Positions 29,319 to 37,779 of a stretch of 64,000 nucleotides of DNA are shown one piece after another. Under the pieces are notes generated by a model. That model saw nothing but the letters and a program-made list of their open reading frames with translations, was not told the DNA's origin and searched no databases. This DNA comes from Shewanella sp. CG12_big_fil_rev_8_21_14_0_65_47_15 (lineage in GTDB: Bacteria; Pseudomonadota; Gammaproteobacteria; Enterobacterales; Shewanellaceae), in the NCBI RefSeq assembly GCF_002783505.1, contig NZ_PFGL01000045.1:1-64000 (forward strand), in the 5' to 3' direction. The position numbers and the translations under genes were made by a program. Each line of letters starts with the position of its first letter. Position 1 is the stretch's first letter.

Positions 29319-30185
29319 TTAATTTCCTTTTACCATTCGAATAAGGCCTTCTTGGGTAGAAGAAGCCACCAATTCCCCCTGTTGATTAAAAAATTGCCCC
29401 CTGACATAACCGCGGCCACCACTGGCATTGGGACTATCGATGCTGTAGAGCAACCATTCTCCCATATTGATAGGACGATGGAACCACATCGCATGATCGA
29501 TCGTCGCCATCCTCACCCCTGGGCTTAAAAATGAAACCCCATGGGGCTGGGCGGCTGTCACTAAGAAATTGAAATCAGAGGCATAAGCCAGTAGGTATTC
29601 ATGGATATGCGCGTCACTCGGCATTGGGCCATTTGCCCTAAGCCAAACATAGCGATAGGGCTCAGTTTCTTTGGGCGCGAAGGGATGAAGCGGGTTCACT
29701 AAGCGCATTTCAATGGGGGCATCGGCCATAAATTTTTCAAGCATCTTGGCTGACACCTTATCCCGCATTGTCATCGCCAGCTCCTGCTGGTTTAACAAGC
29801 CCTCAGGCCCAGGAACTTGTGGCATAGTGGCTTGATGGCTAAAGCCGTCCTCTGGCTCTTGGAAGGAGCAGGTCATATGGAAAATGGGCCGCCCCTTTTG
29901 AATCGCGCTCACGCGCCTAGCACTAAAACTGCCGCCATCGCGCATATTTTCCACTTCATACACTATGGGCAATTTCTCATCCCCGGCCCGTAAAAAATAC
30001 GAATGCAAAGAATGCACTTTGCGCTCCACGGGCACGGTCTGCTTTGCCGCACTTAAGGCTTGCCCCATGACTTGACCACCAAATACATGTCCAAAGCCCA
30101 GATCTTGGCTCTGACCACGAAATAGCCCAATTTCAATTTGCTCAAGGGATAGTAATGATAGAAGATCGTCTAATACCTGACTCAT
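29319..30185 (-). CDS. tesB: Acyl-CoA thioesterase II
   Basis: This is a double-hotdog thioesterase hydrolysing medium- to long-chain acyl-CoA. It is 288 residues from ATG 30185, where MSQVLDDLLSLLSLEQIE aligns with the E. coli start; a further in-frame upstream codon (30209) adds eight residues without family support. GLFRGQSQDLGFGHVFGGQV and the catalytic-Asp region AYASDFNFL (E. coli Asp204 equivalent) are present. AGGAT precedes the start. It is co-transcribed with the ybaY-like gene. Confidence 0.96.
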   Translation of the reverse strand: MSQVLDDLLSLLSLEQIEIGLFRGQSQDLGFGHVFGGQVMGQALSAAKQTVPVERKVHSLHSYFLRAGDEKLPIVYEVENMRDGGSFSARRVSAIQKGRPIFHMTCSFQEPEDGFSHQATMPQVPGPEGLLNQQELAMTMRDKVSAKMLEKFMADAPIEMRLVNPLHPFAPKETEPYRYVWLRANGPMPSDAHIHEYLLAYASDFNFLVTAAQPHGVSFLSPGVRMATIDHAMWFHRPINMGEWLLYSIDSPNASGGRGYVRGQFFNQQGELVASSTQEGLIRMVKGN

Positions 30186-30311
30186 GGGATCCTGCTGAAT
30201 AATTAGCAAATAATGCTAAAGAGTAACCCAGTTCGACTAGGGCTGACCAGTATTGAGTTCATTACGCTGCAACTCACCCTAAACCGTTAACCCGTGGCAT
30301 CCCATTGGGTC

Positions 30312-31214
30312 TTAGTCGATTTTAATATGATGCTCCAGGGCGCTCTGTTTTGACCATGCCAGCACTTTATCCTCCCCACTAGAGTGTAAATTCACGGGAA
30401 ACGCTTGATAAAGCTCGGGCCAATATTGCATCAGTTTATCGGGCGTGCATAAGCCCTCACTAAAATACATAGGCTGAAATTCGGCAAACATACCATGGCT
30501 GACACTGCCGGCCCCCGCCAAAATATGTTGGCCATTGGGCGCCGATGGACTCACTAAAAATGCCGTTGTCGCCGTTAACGTCTCAAAGGAAAATAGCGGC
30601 TGAATAGCGTTGGCTAAGTGCCTTGTCGTCATGGCCGTTACCGCTTGAGGACAAAGGCTATTGACGCGAATATTGTACTGTTCACCTTCAAGTGAAAGGC
30701 TATTGACTATGCCAACTAACGCCATTTTAGCCGCGCTAAACCCCACTTGATGCAGGTCCCCAAACAACGCAGAAGCGCCGGTGGTCATCATAATGCGGCC
30801 ATATTCCTGCGCCTTCATCAAGGGCCATACCGCTTGGGTTAAATAAAAACTGCCATTCACATCCACATCAAACTGACGCTGCCACATTGCCGGGGTGATA
30901 TGCTCGAACTGACACTCACCATAAATACCCGCGTTATTGATCAAGATATCGATGCGATGCCAGCGTGTAACAACATCAGCCACCATAGCGTTCACCTCAG
31001 CCTGCCGACTCACATCTAAGGTATATGAAAGGCAATCACAACCCAGTTTTATAATATTGTCATAGGTTTGGGTTAGATTCGCATTGCAGTTATCCGATAT
31101 TGGCCGGTCAATCAATACCACCCTTGCACCCCGCTCAGCCAGCATAATGGCATAGGCTCGACCAAGACCTGAGCCCGCCCCCGTGATCAATGCCACTTTG
31201 TTATCGAAACGCAT
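30312..31214 (-). CDS. SDR family protein lacking the usual catalytic Ser and Tyr
   Basis: This is a 300-residue short-chain dehydrogenase/reductase-fold protein. The cofactor motif TGAGSGLG (11-18) and NNAG (93-96) are intact. The active-site motif normally written YxxxK reads FSAAK (Phe159, Lys163), and the Ser normally 13 residues earlier is Gly146 (TTGASAL). It resembles the MFE-2-like hydroxyacyl-CoA/steroid SDR group. An unusual 50-residue C-terminal tail follows the fold. Binding without ordinary dehydrogenase chemistry, or a changed mechanism, is inferred. It is a lone gene upstream of and divergent from menA, about 100 bp upstream of tesB. Confidence 0.88.
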   Translation of the reverse strand: MRFDNKVALITGAGSGLGRAYAIMLAERGARVVLIDRPISDNCNANLTQTYDNIIKLGCDCLSYTLDVSRQAEVNAMVADVVTRWHRIDILINNAGIYGECQFEHITPAMWQRQFDVDVNGSFYLTQAVWPLMKAQEYGRIMMTTGASALFGDLHQVGFSAAKMALVGIVNSLSLEGEQYNIRVNSLCPQAVTAMTTRHLANAIQPLFSFETLTATTAFLVSPSAPNGQHILAGAGSVSHGMFAEFQPMYFSEGLCTPDKLMQYWPELYQAFPVNLHSSGEDKVLAWSKQSALEHHIKID

Positions 31215-31511
31215 CCTAAGGTATCCTTATTGGTATGATGCTAAGCTCGTATAGCCCTGCACCCTAGCGCGCTTAGCCACAACTGCATGACATTCCAAGC
31301 AAACCCATCCATATGTCGCTATAAAAACACAGACATTGATGCTTTTCTTTGAACTTGACGACAAATCTCAACCCACAGAGATAAACATATGTGCGCCAAT
31401 TCAAACTCTCTCACATGCGTTTATTAGATAGTGCTCACTTTCGGATTAAATCTTGTTATGCTATGACACTGTTCAATACCCATTTCTTTTCCTTAATAAC
31501 GACTGGATACC
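31215..31511. other. Divergent intergenic region, SDR/menA
   Basis: There are 297 bp between the divergent SDR-like gene and menA. It must hold both promoters, but I see no convincing operator, hairpin or small gene. The menA ribosome site is weak (TGGA about 6 bp before the ATG). Confidence 0.4.
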
Positions 31512-32387
31512 ATGAATCCTTGGATTTTAGCCATAAGACCCCGCACCTTACCTGCGGCTATTGGTCCCCTATTAATCGGTAATATTCTTGCCTTACACCT
31601 TGAGCGTTTCAGTTGGTTAATCGCCGCTATATCTATGTTGTGTGCGATTTTATTGCAGATAGCGGTCAATCTTGCCAACGACTACTTTGATTTTAAAAAT
31701 GGCATAGATACCGCCGAACGTATCGGCCCGGTGCGCGTCAGTCAAAGTGGCATGATCCCGCCGAACAGAGTGCGTAATGCCATGGTATTTTGCCTGCTAA
31801 TGGCGCTAGCTGTAGGCTCTTATTTGATTTGGCATGGTGGCTGGCCTATCGCTATTCTGGCCGCGGCCGCTATTTTAGGTGCTCTGGGTTACAGTGGTGG
31901 TCCCTATCCACTCGCCTCCCATGGTTTAGGTGAAGTCGCCGCCTTTATCTTTTTCGGCTTAGTTGCCGTGGTGGGCAGCTATTATCTGCAGGCAGGAGAT
32001 ACCACTATCAATGCATGGTTACTTGGCTGCGCGATTGGGCTATTTAATGCCGCGATTATGTTGGTCAACAATACCCGAGACATTCGTACCGACATCCAGG
32101 CGGGCAAACATACCCTAGCGGTGAGAATTGGAGAAGCTCAGGCTAAAGTGCTTTACCAAGCCTTAATTTACTTGCCCTTTGGCTTAGTGATCGCCGGCTT
32201 TTTATTGGGAATTTTACCGGGGTTACCTGTGTTACTCGCGGGGTTATCTTTACTTATCGCCCGTAAGCTTAGCAGCGATTTCTATGCCGTCTCGGGCGAG
32301 GCGCTCAATCCGCTACTCGGACGCACCGCCAAACTCACGATGATTTTCAGCACCCTCTTCAGTGTGGGTTTAGTCTTTACTGCGTAA
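31512..32387 (+). CDS. menA: 1,4-dihydroxy-2-naphthoate polyprenyltransferase
   Basis: This integral-membrane UbiA-family prenyltransferase attaches the isoprenoid chain to 1,4-dihydroxy-2-naphthoate, giving demethylmenaquinone. The 291-residue protein has about eight helices. It carries the first Asp-rich motif NLANDYFDFKNGID (near 56-69), followed by RIGPVRVSQSG, and the second motif NTRDIRTDIQAGKHTLAVR. These match MenA rather than UbiA. Menaquinone supports anaerobic respiration, which fits a Shewanella-type host. It is monocistronic and ends at a strong terminator. Confidence 0.95.
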   Translation: MNPWILAIRPRTLPAAIGPLLIGNILALHLERFSWLIAAISMLCAILLQIAVNLANDYFDFKNGIDTAERIGPVRVSQSGMIPPNRVRNAMVFCLLMALAVGSYLIWHGGWPIAILAAAAILGALGYSGGPYPLASHGLGEVAAFIFFGLVAVVGSYYLQAGDTTINAWLLGCAIGLFNAAIMLVNNTRDIRTDIQAGKHTLAVRIGEAQAKVLYQALIYLPFGLVIAGFLLGILPGLPVLLAGLSLLIARKLSSDFYAVSGEALNPLLGRTAKLTMIFSTLFSVGLVFTA

Positions 32388-32407
32388 CCATTAAATCCGT
32401 CGAAAGT

Positions 32408-32442
32408 AAAAAGGTGCGTATTTTTTGATACGCACCTTTTTA
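32408..32442. terminator. Bidirectional terminator after menA
   Basis: AAAAAGGTGCGTAT/ATACGCACCTTTTT form a 14-bp perfect stem with a T-rich loop between menA (plus) and the dioxygenase gene (minus). Confidence 0.93.
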
Positions 32443-32476
32443 TTTGTTTAAGCCAATAACGGACGTTTCCTGCCCA

Positions 32477-33286
32477 TTATTGCCAGAGATAGCCCGATAT
32501 CGCGGTGTTAAATAACACGCCGCTAAATTGATGTTTTGCTTGAGATGAATGGAACTGACCCGCCCCAAAACACACATGCAAAGGCAATAAATGCTCTTCC
32601 CTTGGATGACTAAAACGCGCCTCTGGTGCCGATTGCCAATGCATTAACTGCGACTTGGCATCACTTTGTTCTACTGTCAGCACCTGAGTTAACCAATCAT
32701 CAAATGCTTGGCTACGGGGTAACACCTTAGGATCGCTTGAGAAAAATGCCCGCATATTGTGAAACGACATTCCCGACCCCACAATCAACACCCCTTGTTC
32801 CCGTAGGGACGCAAGCGCCTCACCGATAGCAATATGAGCGTTAGGATCGAGGTGTTGTACTAATGACATTTGCACCACAGGGATATTGGCTTCTGGGTAC
32901 ATCAATGTAAGTGGCACAAAGGTGCCGTGGTCAAAGGCACGCTGATCATCGAGTTTTACCGCAATTCCATTTGCCGTTAATAAGCTAGCGATCTTCTCGG
33001 CCAATGCAGGCTCGCCGGACGCGGGATAACTGAGTTGATAAGCCTCAGGAGGAAACCCATAATAGTCGAATAACATGCCGGGATGGGGGTGGCTCGACAA
33101 TGTTACCTGCGCTTCTTCCCAGTGAGCGGTGATCAATACAATGGCCTTAGGCGTTGGAATGTTTACTGCGACAGAGGATAAAAATGCCCGTAATTCATGG
33201 TGATTGGTATCATTGAGTAGTGGTAAAGGCCCGCCACCATGGGGGACAAATAATACCGGCATCAGGCTGTCATTCGCGTGCGTCAT
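32477..33286 (-). CDS. DODA-type extradiol ring-cleavage dioxygenase (YgiD-like)
   Basis: This is a 269-residue member of the LigB/DODA superfamily, like E. coli YgiD (4,5-DOPA extradiol dioxygenase). The likely metal ligands are visible: His16 in VPHGGGPLP, His55 in TAHWEE, His176 in GMSFHNM, and His232 in EEHLLPLH. ATG 33286 is preferred over an adjacent in-frame GTG (33292), with AGAG upstream. The natural substrate is not known. A DoxX-family gene lies 60 bp upstream on the same strand, and a LysR gene is divergent from it, so a small redox/aromatic response unit is inferred. Confidence 0.88.
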   Translation of the reverse strand: MTHANDSLMPVLFVPHGGGPLPLLNDTNHHELRAFLSSVAVNIPTPKAIVLITAHWEEAQVTLSSHPHPGMLFDYYGFPPEAYQLSYPASGEPALAEKIASLLTANGIAVKLDDQRAFDHGTFVPLTLMYPEANIPVVQMSLVQHLDPNAHIAIGEALASLREQGVLIVGSGMSFHNMRAFFSSDPKVLPRSQAFDDWLTQVLTVEQSDAKSQLMHWQSAPEARFSHPREEHLLPLHVCFGAGQFHSSQAKHQFSGVLFNTAISGYLWQ

Positions 33287-33352
33287 AGTCACTATCTCTT
33301 GATAAAACTCTTGGTTGTCACTGATTAACCTTGGGGTTATTCGGAGCCCAGG

Positions 33353-33832
33353 TTAGAAAATCGCTTTCATATCCATCAATTGACGTTGAAAGCGCATTAA
33401 CCTCTCGACGCTTTCGTCTAATTTGATGGTTAAAAACAACAGGGCTGATAAAAATAATGCAGGCAGCGCGCTAAAGGTAGTTTCATAGTTAAAGTGGTAA
33501 TAAATCGCGCCCATCATCACCGACAGCAATGCCGCTGCCGACAATACTCGATATTCACGCCAACCTATGCCAATGGCGCCCAAGACTTCGATAACGCCAA
33601 TAAAGTAACCAAAGCCAGTCGGTAAGTTCATCAAGGTAAAAGGCACATGGAAAAATGGCACACTGAGCAACTTGCCCATACCCGAAAACAAAAACACTAT
33701 GCTCATCGCCAGCGTCACCGCAACCGCTGCACGGTTTAAGGTCTTTGCACAGACAAAGAGTTGTTGAGGATCGGTATCGACAGCGTTTTGCCCCCCATCA
33801 CCTTTCGCTAAACATAACTGATTTATCGCCAT
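33353..33832 (-). CDS. DoxX-family membrane protein
   Basis: This is a 159-residue protein with a roughly 33-residue hydrophilic N-terminus and then four hydrophobic helices. They contain FLFSGMGKLLSVP and GYFIGVIEVLGAIGIG, the DoxX pattern. DoxX proteins are small membrane proteins often linked to thiol or quinone redox functions; the exact role here is unknown. It probably forms a unit with the dioxygenase downstream and is divergent from a LysR gene. Confidence 0.8.
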   Translation of the reverse strand: MAINQLCLAKGDGGQNAVDTDPQQLFVCAKTLNRAAVAVTLAMSIVFLFSGMGKLLSVPFFHVPFTLMNLPTGFGYFIGVIEVLGAIGIGWREYRVLSAAALLSVMMGAIYYHFNYETTFSALPALFLSALLFLTIKLDESVERLMRFQRQLMDMKAIF

Positions 33833-34050
33833 ACATTTACCCCATGACTATCAAAGTTCTACACGCAATTTGTACGTTAACGACTCACAAAATTACGCAC
33901 CAAAGCACACAGTAGCAGTACTCGCATTTAGGCCACTGTCATCCCCACTTCGGGCAGATGGCAGGATTATGCGCCAGCAAAAAATAAATAAATATGGAAT
34001 AATATCTAACATCTCCTAAAATAATTCTTTATTTGTTTAGGGATTTTACC

Positions 34051-34947
34051 GTGACCTTAGAGCAGCTATTGATGTTTAATACTGTCGCCCTCGCCGGTTC
34101 ACTCAAAGCGGCCAGTGACAAGTTACACAAAACGCAGCCCGCGATCAGCCAGAGCATTAAACAGCTTGAATCCCAATTAGATGTAGTCCTGTTCGATCGC
34201 CAAGGCTATCGGCTAGCGCTAACACCCGAAGGACATAAACTCCTGCAATACGCCCAGCGCGTACTCAACGAAGCGCAGGAGATGCGTCAAGTTGCCAAAC
34301 ATTTAGCCAAAGGTAATGAAGCCAGCATCACCTTAGCCTTTGAGGCCTCCTTTAATCTTGCCCGCATCTTGCCTATTCTCGAGCGGACACAAAATGAGTT
34401 TCCACATACACAAATCATTCTTAAACAAGAGTATTTAACGGGTGCACTCGAAGCCTTAAATCGAGGTAAAGCCGACATTGCGATTTCCGCCGGCGGCATT
34501 GAGCCCATACGCTCAAGCCATTTTGAGCTGGGCTATTTATTTTCGGGCGGTCTGCTAGATGTCGCCTCACCCCGTTTACTCGGCCGTTATCCCAACTTAG
34601 GTCATGTACGGGAGTTAGTGAACGAATACCAAATTGTTATTCAAGATACAGGAACGGGAACCGCCAATATTGAATTTGGGGTTCAGGCGGGGCAACGCCG
34701 TTGGTATGTCAATGATTTTTATACTAAGAAAATGCTCATTCAGAGTGGTATGGGCTGGGGAAAACTACCTCACTATCTGGTTGAAGACGCTCTCGCCGAT
34801 GGAAGCTTACAACCGCTTGAACTGCGGGAAAGACAAAACCTGATCCAACTCGATTACTATGTGATGCGGCTCCCCCACTCACCCTTAGGCCCCGTCGCGC
34901 AGGCGCTGTGGGAAAATTTAGTGCAGCTTGCGGCTACACAAATATAG
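34051..34947 (+). CDS. LysR family transcriptional regulator
   Basis: This is a 298-residue LysR-type regulator with the N-terminal helix-turn-helix (TLEQLLMFNTVALAGSLKAA, then TQPAISQSIKQLESQLDV) and an effector-binding domain. The start is GTG 34051, because AGGG lies 8 bases upstream and family members begin right before TLEQL. An upstream TTG (34033) would bury that ribosome site. It is divergent from DoxX and the dioxygenase, the likely targets. The 218-bp gap shows no clean palindrome to my eye. Confidence 0.92.
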   Translation: MTLEQLLMFNTVALAGSLKAASDKLHKTQPAISQSIKQLESQLDVVLFDRQGYRLALTPEGHKLLQYAQRVLNEAQEMRQVAKHLAKGNEASITLAFEASFNLARILPILERTQNEFPHTQIILKQEYLTGALEALNRGKADIAISAGGIEPIRSSHFELGYLFSGGLLDVASPRLLGRYPNLGHVRELVNEYQIVIQDTGTGTANIEFGVQAGQRRWYVNDFYTKKMLIQSGMGWGKLPHYLVEDALADGSLQPLELRERQNLIQLDYYVMRLPHSPLGPVAQALWENLVQLAATQI

Positions 34948-35070
34948 CAACCAATCAACAAGAACTAGGTAATATTTTGTACTTTAAAATCAGTAACTAA
35001 TCTCATCTACTAAGCAATAACAGCAATCTTTGCAGGCTTAAGCCTGTTCACTTGTCAGGTTGGTAGCAGA

Positions 35071-35370
35071 TTAATGACTGAGCAGACTTATCCACTCCTG
35101 GGGATTCGCCAAAATAAATTGATACACGCAACCATCCACAAGGGTAATTTTTATCGCGTCCGAAGTGACAGGTAAAATGCCACCCCCCTTGCCCCAACAT
35201 TGCTCAACCTTAGCAATATCGCTTCTTTCAAACTCGTATGGACCAAGCCCCAATGCTTTATTGTAGGGTGAAAAACGGATTAGTTTTTTAGTCACAATCA
35301 GCTTTCCATCTGCCCGTGCCACACCATTTTGGCTTGTCGCGACAGCAGATTTTATGGGATTTTCTTGCAC
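35071..35370 (-). CDS. Small GRAM/PH-like domain protein
   Basis: This is a 99-residue soluble protein with no signal peptide. The run GKLIVTKKLIRFSPYNKALG (about 22-41) followed by a short strand and the C-terminal strand-helix pattern (DAIKITLVDGCVYQFILAN, WISLL) looks like a GRAM or PH-like beta-sandwich with its final helix. Such domains bind lipids or act as scaffolds in eukaryotes; bacterial versions are poorly understood. It stands alone between a LysR gene and gnd. The fold call is from pattern only. Confidence 0.6.
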   Translation of the reverse strand: MQENPIKSAVATSQNGVARADGKLIVTKKLIRFSPYNKALGLGPYEFERSDIAKVEQCWGKGGGILPVTSDAIKITLVDGCVYQFILANPQEWISLLSH

Positions 35371-35467
35371 ATTATCACTCCGTTGAATTTGCCTTTAAGA
35401 TCTACGTTTGGCGAAAGTTAGCATAAAACATCAATTAACTTCGCGCAAAATCTATAGTCCTACAATA

Positions 35468-35494
35468 AGAAAAGGGCCTTTCGGCCCTTTTCTT
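35468..35494 (-). terminator. gnd terminator
   Basis: AGAAAAGGGCC/GGCCCTTTTCT is a perfect stem around a TTTC loop, just after the gnd stop on the minus strand. Symmetric A/T runs allow either direction. Confidence 0.92.
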
Positions 35495-35515
35495 CATAAG
35501 TTGATTTATTCGGCG

Positions 35516-37042
35516 TTAAAGCTTTGTTAAAGTGCGCTCTTTTGCACTCCAATCTAAGTGATATTTTTCACCCGCTGGTGCATCGATACGCTCAAAGGTA
35601 TGGGCGCCGAAAAAATCCCGCTGACCTTGAAGCAAGTTCGCGGGTAAGGTTTCGCAGCGGTAACTGTCGTAATAGGCTAGTGCTGAGCTAATACAAGGCG
35701 CAGGAATACCCTGCATCACCGCGGTTGCAACCGCGGTACGCCATTGACCTTGCTTTCCAGATAGGGCCGTTGCAAAGCTGTCCGCCATCAACAGATTGCT
35801 AAGATCAGCATTGTCTTCATAGGCTTGGGTAATGGATTGCAAAAAAGTCGCCCGAATAATACAACCCGCGCGCCAAATTTTTGCAATTTGCGCAAAGTCT
35901 AACTGCCATTTTTGCTCATGGGCCGTCATCGCCATTAACTGGAAACCTTGGGCGTAACAACACACTTTGGCACAATATAAGGCGCTTTCGAGGGCTGCAA
36001 TCAATAGCGTTTTTTGCGCATCATCGATAACAGGTGCATTTGGCCCAGCTAATTTGTGACTGAGTTGCAACCGTAAAGATTTTTGAGTGCTCACCGCCCG
36101 AGCATATACAGCCTCGGCAATAGTCGGTGCAGGGCAACCTATTTGTAAACTGCTCACCGCGGTCCATAAACCCGTTCCCTTTTGGCCCGCTTTATCTAAG
36201 ATCATTTCCACCAACGGTTTACCCGTTAATGGATCGGCCTGTTTTAAGACCTCACTACTGATCCCCATGAGGTAACTGTTTAAACTGCCCTTATTCCAGC
36301 GTTCAAACACCTCGCCCACTTCTGCAGCGCTCATGCCTAAACCGTTATGCAATATTTGATACGCTTCGCAAATCAACTGCATATCGGCGTATTCGATACC
36401 GTTATGTACCATCTTCACATAGTGCCCAGCGCCCGCAGGACCAATATATGTCGTGCATGGCTCACCCTCGGTCACCGGGTTTCCTTGCTCGAAACGCTCT
36501 ATGGGTAAACCTGTGCTGCCATCGACTTTAGCGGCAATCGCTTTCCAAATAGGTGCAACATGGTGCCACGCATCAATATTGCCGCTAGGCATTAAAGATG
36601 GACCAAAACGCGCGCCGACTTCCCCCCCCGAAACCGCGGAGCTGAAGAAAATAAACTGATCTTGGTAGCGCGCTTCACGTTCAACGGTATCGGTCCATAG
36701 GCTGTTACCCGTATCAATGACGATATCGTCAACTTCAATGCCCGCCGAAATCAAGGCACTACAGACACCGTCAACGGGAGCGCCAGCGGGCACAGAAAGC
36801 ACAAGAATACGGGGTTTTGTGAGGCTGGCTAACATTTCGGTAAGATTAGCACAGCCCAAAATACGAGGTTCGAGTCCGATACGTTCTTGTTTTTCCTGCT
36901 GTAAAACTGCATTAACTTTAACAGGATCGAGATCGAATGCGCTGACGTGATATTGATTATCTGCGATGTTTAGCGCGAGGTTTTTACCCATAACGCCAAG
37001 GCCAATGACGCCGATATCACTAAGATTGCTGTGGTTTTGCAT
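35516..37042 (-). CDS. gnd: 6-phosphogluconate dehydrogenase, decarboxylating
   Basis: This enzyme converts 6-phosphogluconate to ribulose 5-phosphate, CO2 and NADPH in the oxidative pentose phosphate pathway. The 508-residue protein (from ATG 37042) has the NADP motif GVIGLGVMGKNLA near the start, DTGNSLWTD, and the catalytic HYVKMVHNGIEY (Lys and Asn). It is somewhat longer than the roughly 470-residue E. coli enzyme. The upstream GTG (37063) is less likely, since GGAA sits about 8 bp before the ATG. It is transcribed alone. Confidence 0.96.
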   Translation of the reverse strand: MQNHSNLSDIGVIGLGVMGKNLALNIADNQYHVSAFDLDPVKVNAVLQQEKQERIGLEPRILGCANLTEMLASLTKPRILVLSVPAGAPVDGVCSALISAGIEVDDIVIDTGNSLWTDTVEREARYQDQFIFFSSAVSGGEVGARFGPSLMPSGNIDAWHHVAPIWKAIAAKVDGSTGLPIERFEQGNPVTEGEPCTTYIGPAGAGHYVKMVHNGIEYADMQLICEAYQILHNGLGMSAAEVGEVFERWNKGSLNSYLMGISSEVLKQADPLTGKPLVEMILDKAGQKGTGLWTAVSSLQIGCPAPTIAEAVYARAVSTQKSLRLQLSHKLAGPNAPVIDDAQKTLLIAALESALYCAKVCCYAQGFQLMAMTAHEQKWQLDFAQIAKIWRAGCIIRATFLQSITQAYEDNADLSNLLMADSFATALSGKQGQWRTAVATAVMQGIPAPCISSALAYYDSYRCETLPANLLQGQRDFFGAHTFERIDAPAGEKYHLDWSAKERTLTKL

Positions 37043-37190
37043 TATATAATTTCCACGGGTCACAGAGGTTAGAACTAACCAATTTTGAGATGCAATTATA
37101 CCGACTTTTGTAACTTAATTACCATAGACATAGGATTGGCAATGTCGATTGTATTGAAAGAGCCAATCACTTAACGCCGAAAAAAGTTAA

Positions 37191-37505
37191 CTAGTGAGCC
37201 AGTTTAAGCCCTAAAACACCCAGTAATATCAGTAGCAAACTGGCGATTTTAAGTAAGCTAACGCCTTCTCCTAACAGGATAATTCCCGCAATAGCCGTGC
37301 CCATGGCGCCAATGCCGACCCACACGCCATAGGCCGTACCTATAGGTAGCTGCTTAACCGCGAGTCCGAGTAACAACACACTCACGGCCATCGACGCCAC
37401 TGTAAAGATACTTGGCCACAAACGCGTGAAACCTTCGGTATATTTAAGCCCAATAGCCCAACCAATTTCAAAAAGTCCAGCAAGTATTAATAAAAACCAG
37501 CTCAT
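37191..37505 (-). CDS. gdx: Guanidinium exporter of the SMR family (Gdx/SugE)
   Basis: This is a 104-residue, four-helix small multidrug resistance protein. The N-terminus [20 protein letters not shown] carries the essential Glu13, and [16 protein letters not shown] lies in helix 3, as in SugE-type members. SugE/Gdx proteins are proton-coupled guanidinium exporters working as antiparallel dimers. The specific function is supported by a guanidine-II riboswitch directly upstream. It is a single gene, and GGGAG is its ribosome site. Confidence 0.95.
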   Translation of the reverse strand: MSWFLLILAGLFEIGWAIGLKYTEGFTRLWPSIFTVASMAVSVLLLGLAVKQLPIGTAYGVWVGIGAMGTAIAGIILLGEGVSLLKIASLLLILLGVLGLKLAH

Positions 37506-37509
37506 AGCG

Positions 37510-37568
37510 AACTCCCATTAAAGGGGTCGTCCCCATGTTAGATTAGGCGTATTTAGGGTCGTCCCTAA
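37510..37568 (-). promoter_or_regulatory. Guanidine-II (mini-ykkC) riboswitch
   Basis: On the minus strand two small hairpins with identical ACGA loops occur: TTAGGG-ACGA-CCCTAA (37568-37553) and GGGG-ACGA-CCCC (37534-37523). They are joined by an 18-nt linker and followed at once by the gdx ribosome site GGGAG (37516-37512). This double ACGR-loop layout is the defining structure of the guanidine-II riboswitch, which forms a loop-loop dimer with free guanidine and exposes the ribosome site. It should switch on gdx translation when guanidine is present. Confidence 0.93.
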
Positions 37569-37700
37569 GCCATTTGATTACAGTAAAAACTGTAGGTGAT
37601 ATAGCTGTTCGTGATAGCTGTTCGCGATGAGATTGCAAGACTAGCAAATTTAAGGTAGAAACTTCAATCGTTGATTTTACCGAAAAATACATGCAACGAA

Positions 37701-37742
37701 CAAAAAGGCGATAGCAAGCTTGATAAGCTTACTATCGCCTTG
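37701..37742 (-). terminator. Terminator of the propionyl-CoA ligase gene
   Basis: On the minus strand AAGGCGATAG-AAGCTT...AAGCTT-CTATCGCCTT form a long stem with one internal mismatch, ending in five T. It lies about 40 bp after the stop at 37780. Confidence 0.93.
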
Positions 37743-37779
37743 ATATTTCAACTCTTTTACACTCTTTCTATAAAGGCGT

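Noticed and set aside
30312..31214. Sequencing or reading error creating FSAAK in the SDR protein
   Set aside because: The frame is intact across the whole gene and both altered positions are clean sense codons (TTT and GGC), so I treat the change as real, pending comparison with relatives.
35033..35046. CAGGCTTAAGCCTG palindrome after the GRAM-like gene
   Set aside because: A perfect 14-bp dyad but with no loop and no T-run; too weak to call as a terminator or operator.
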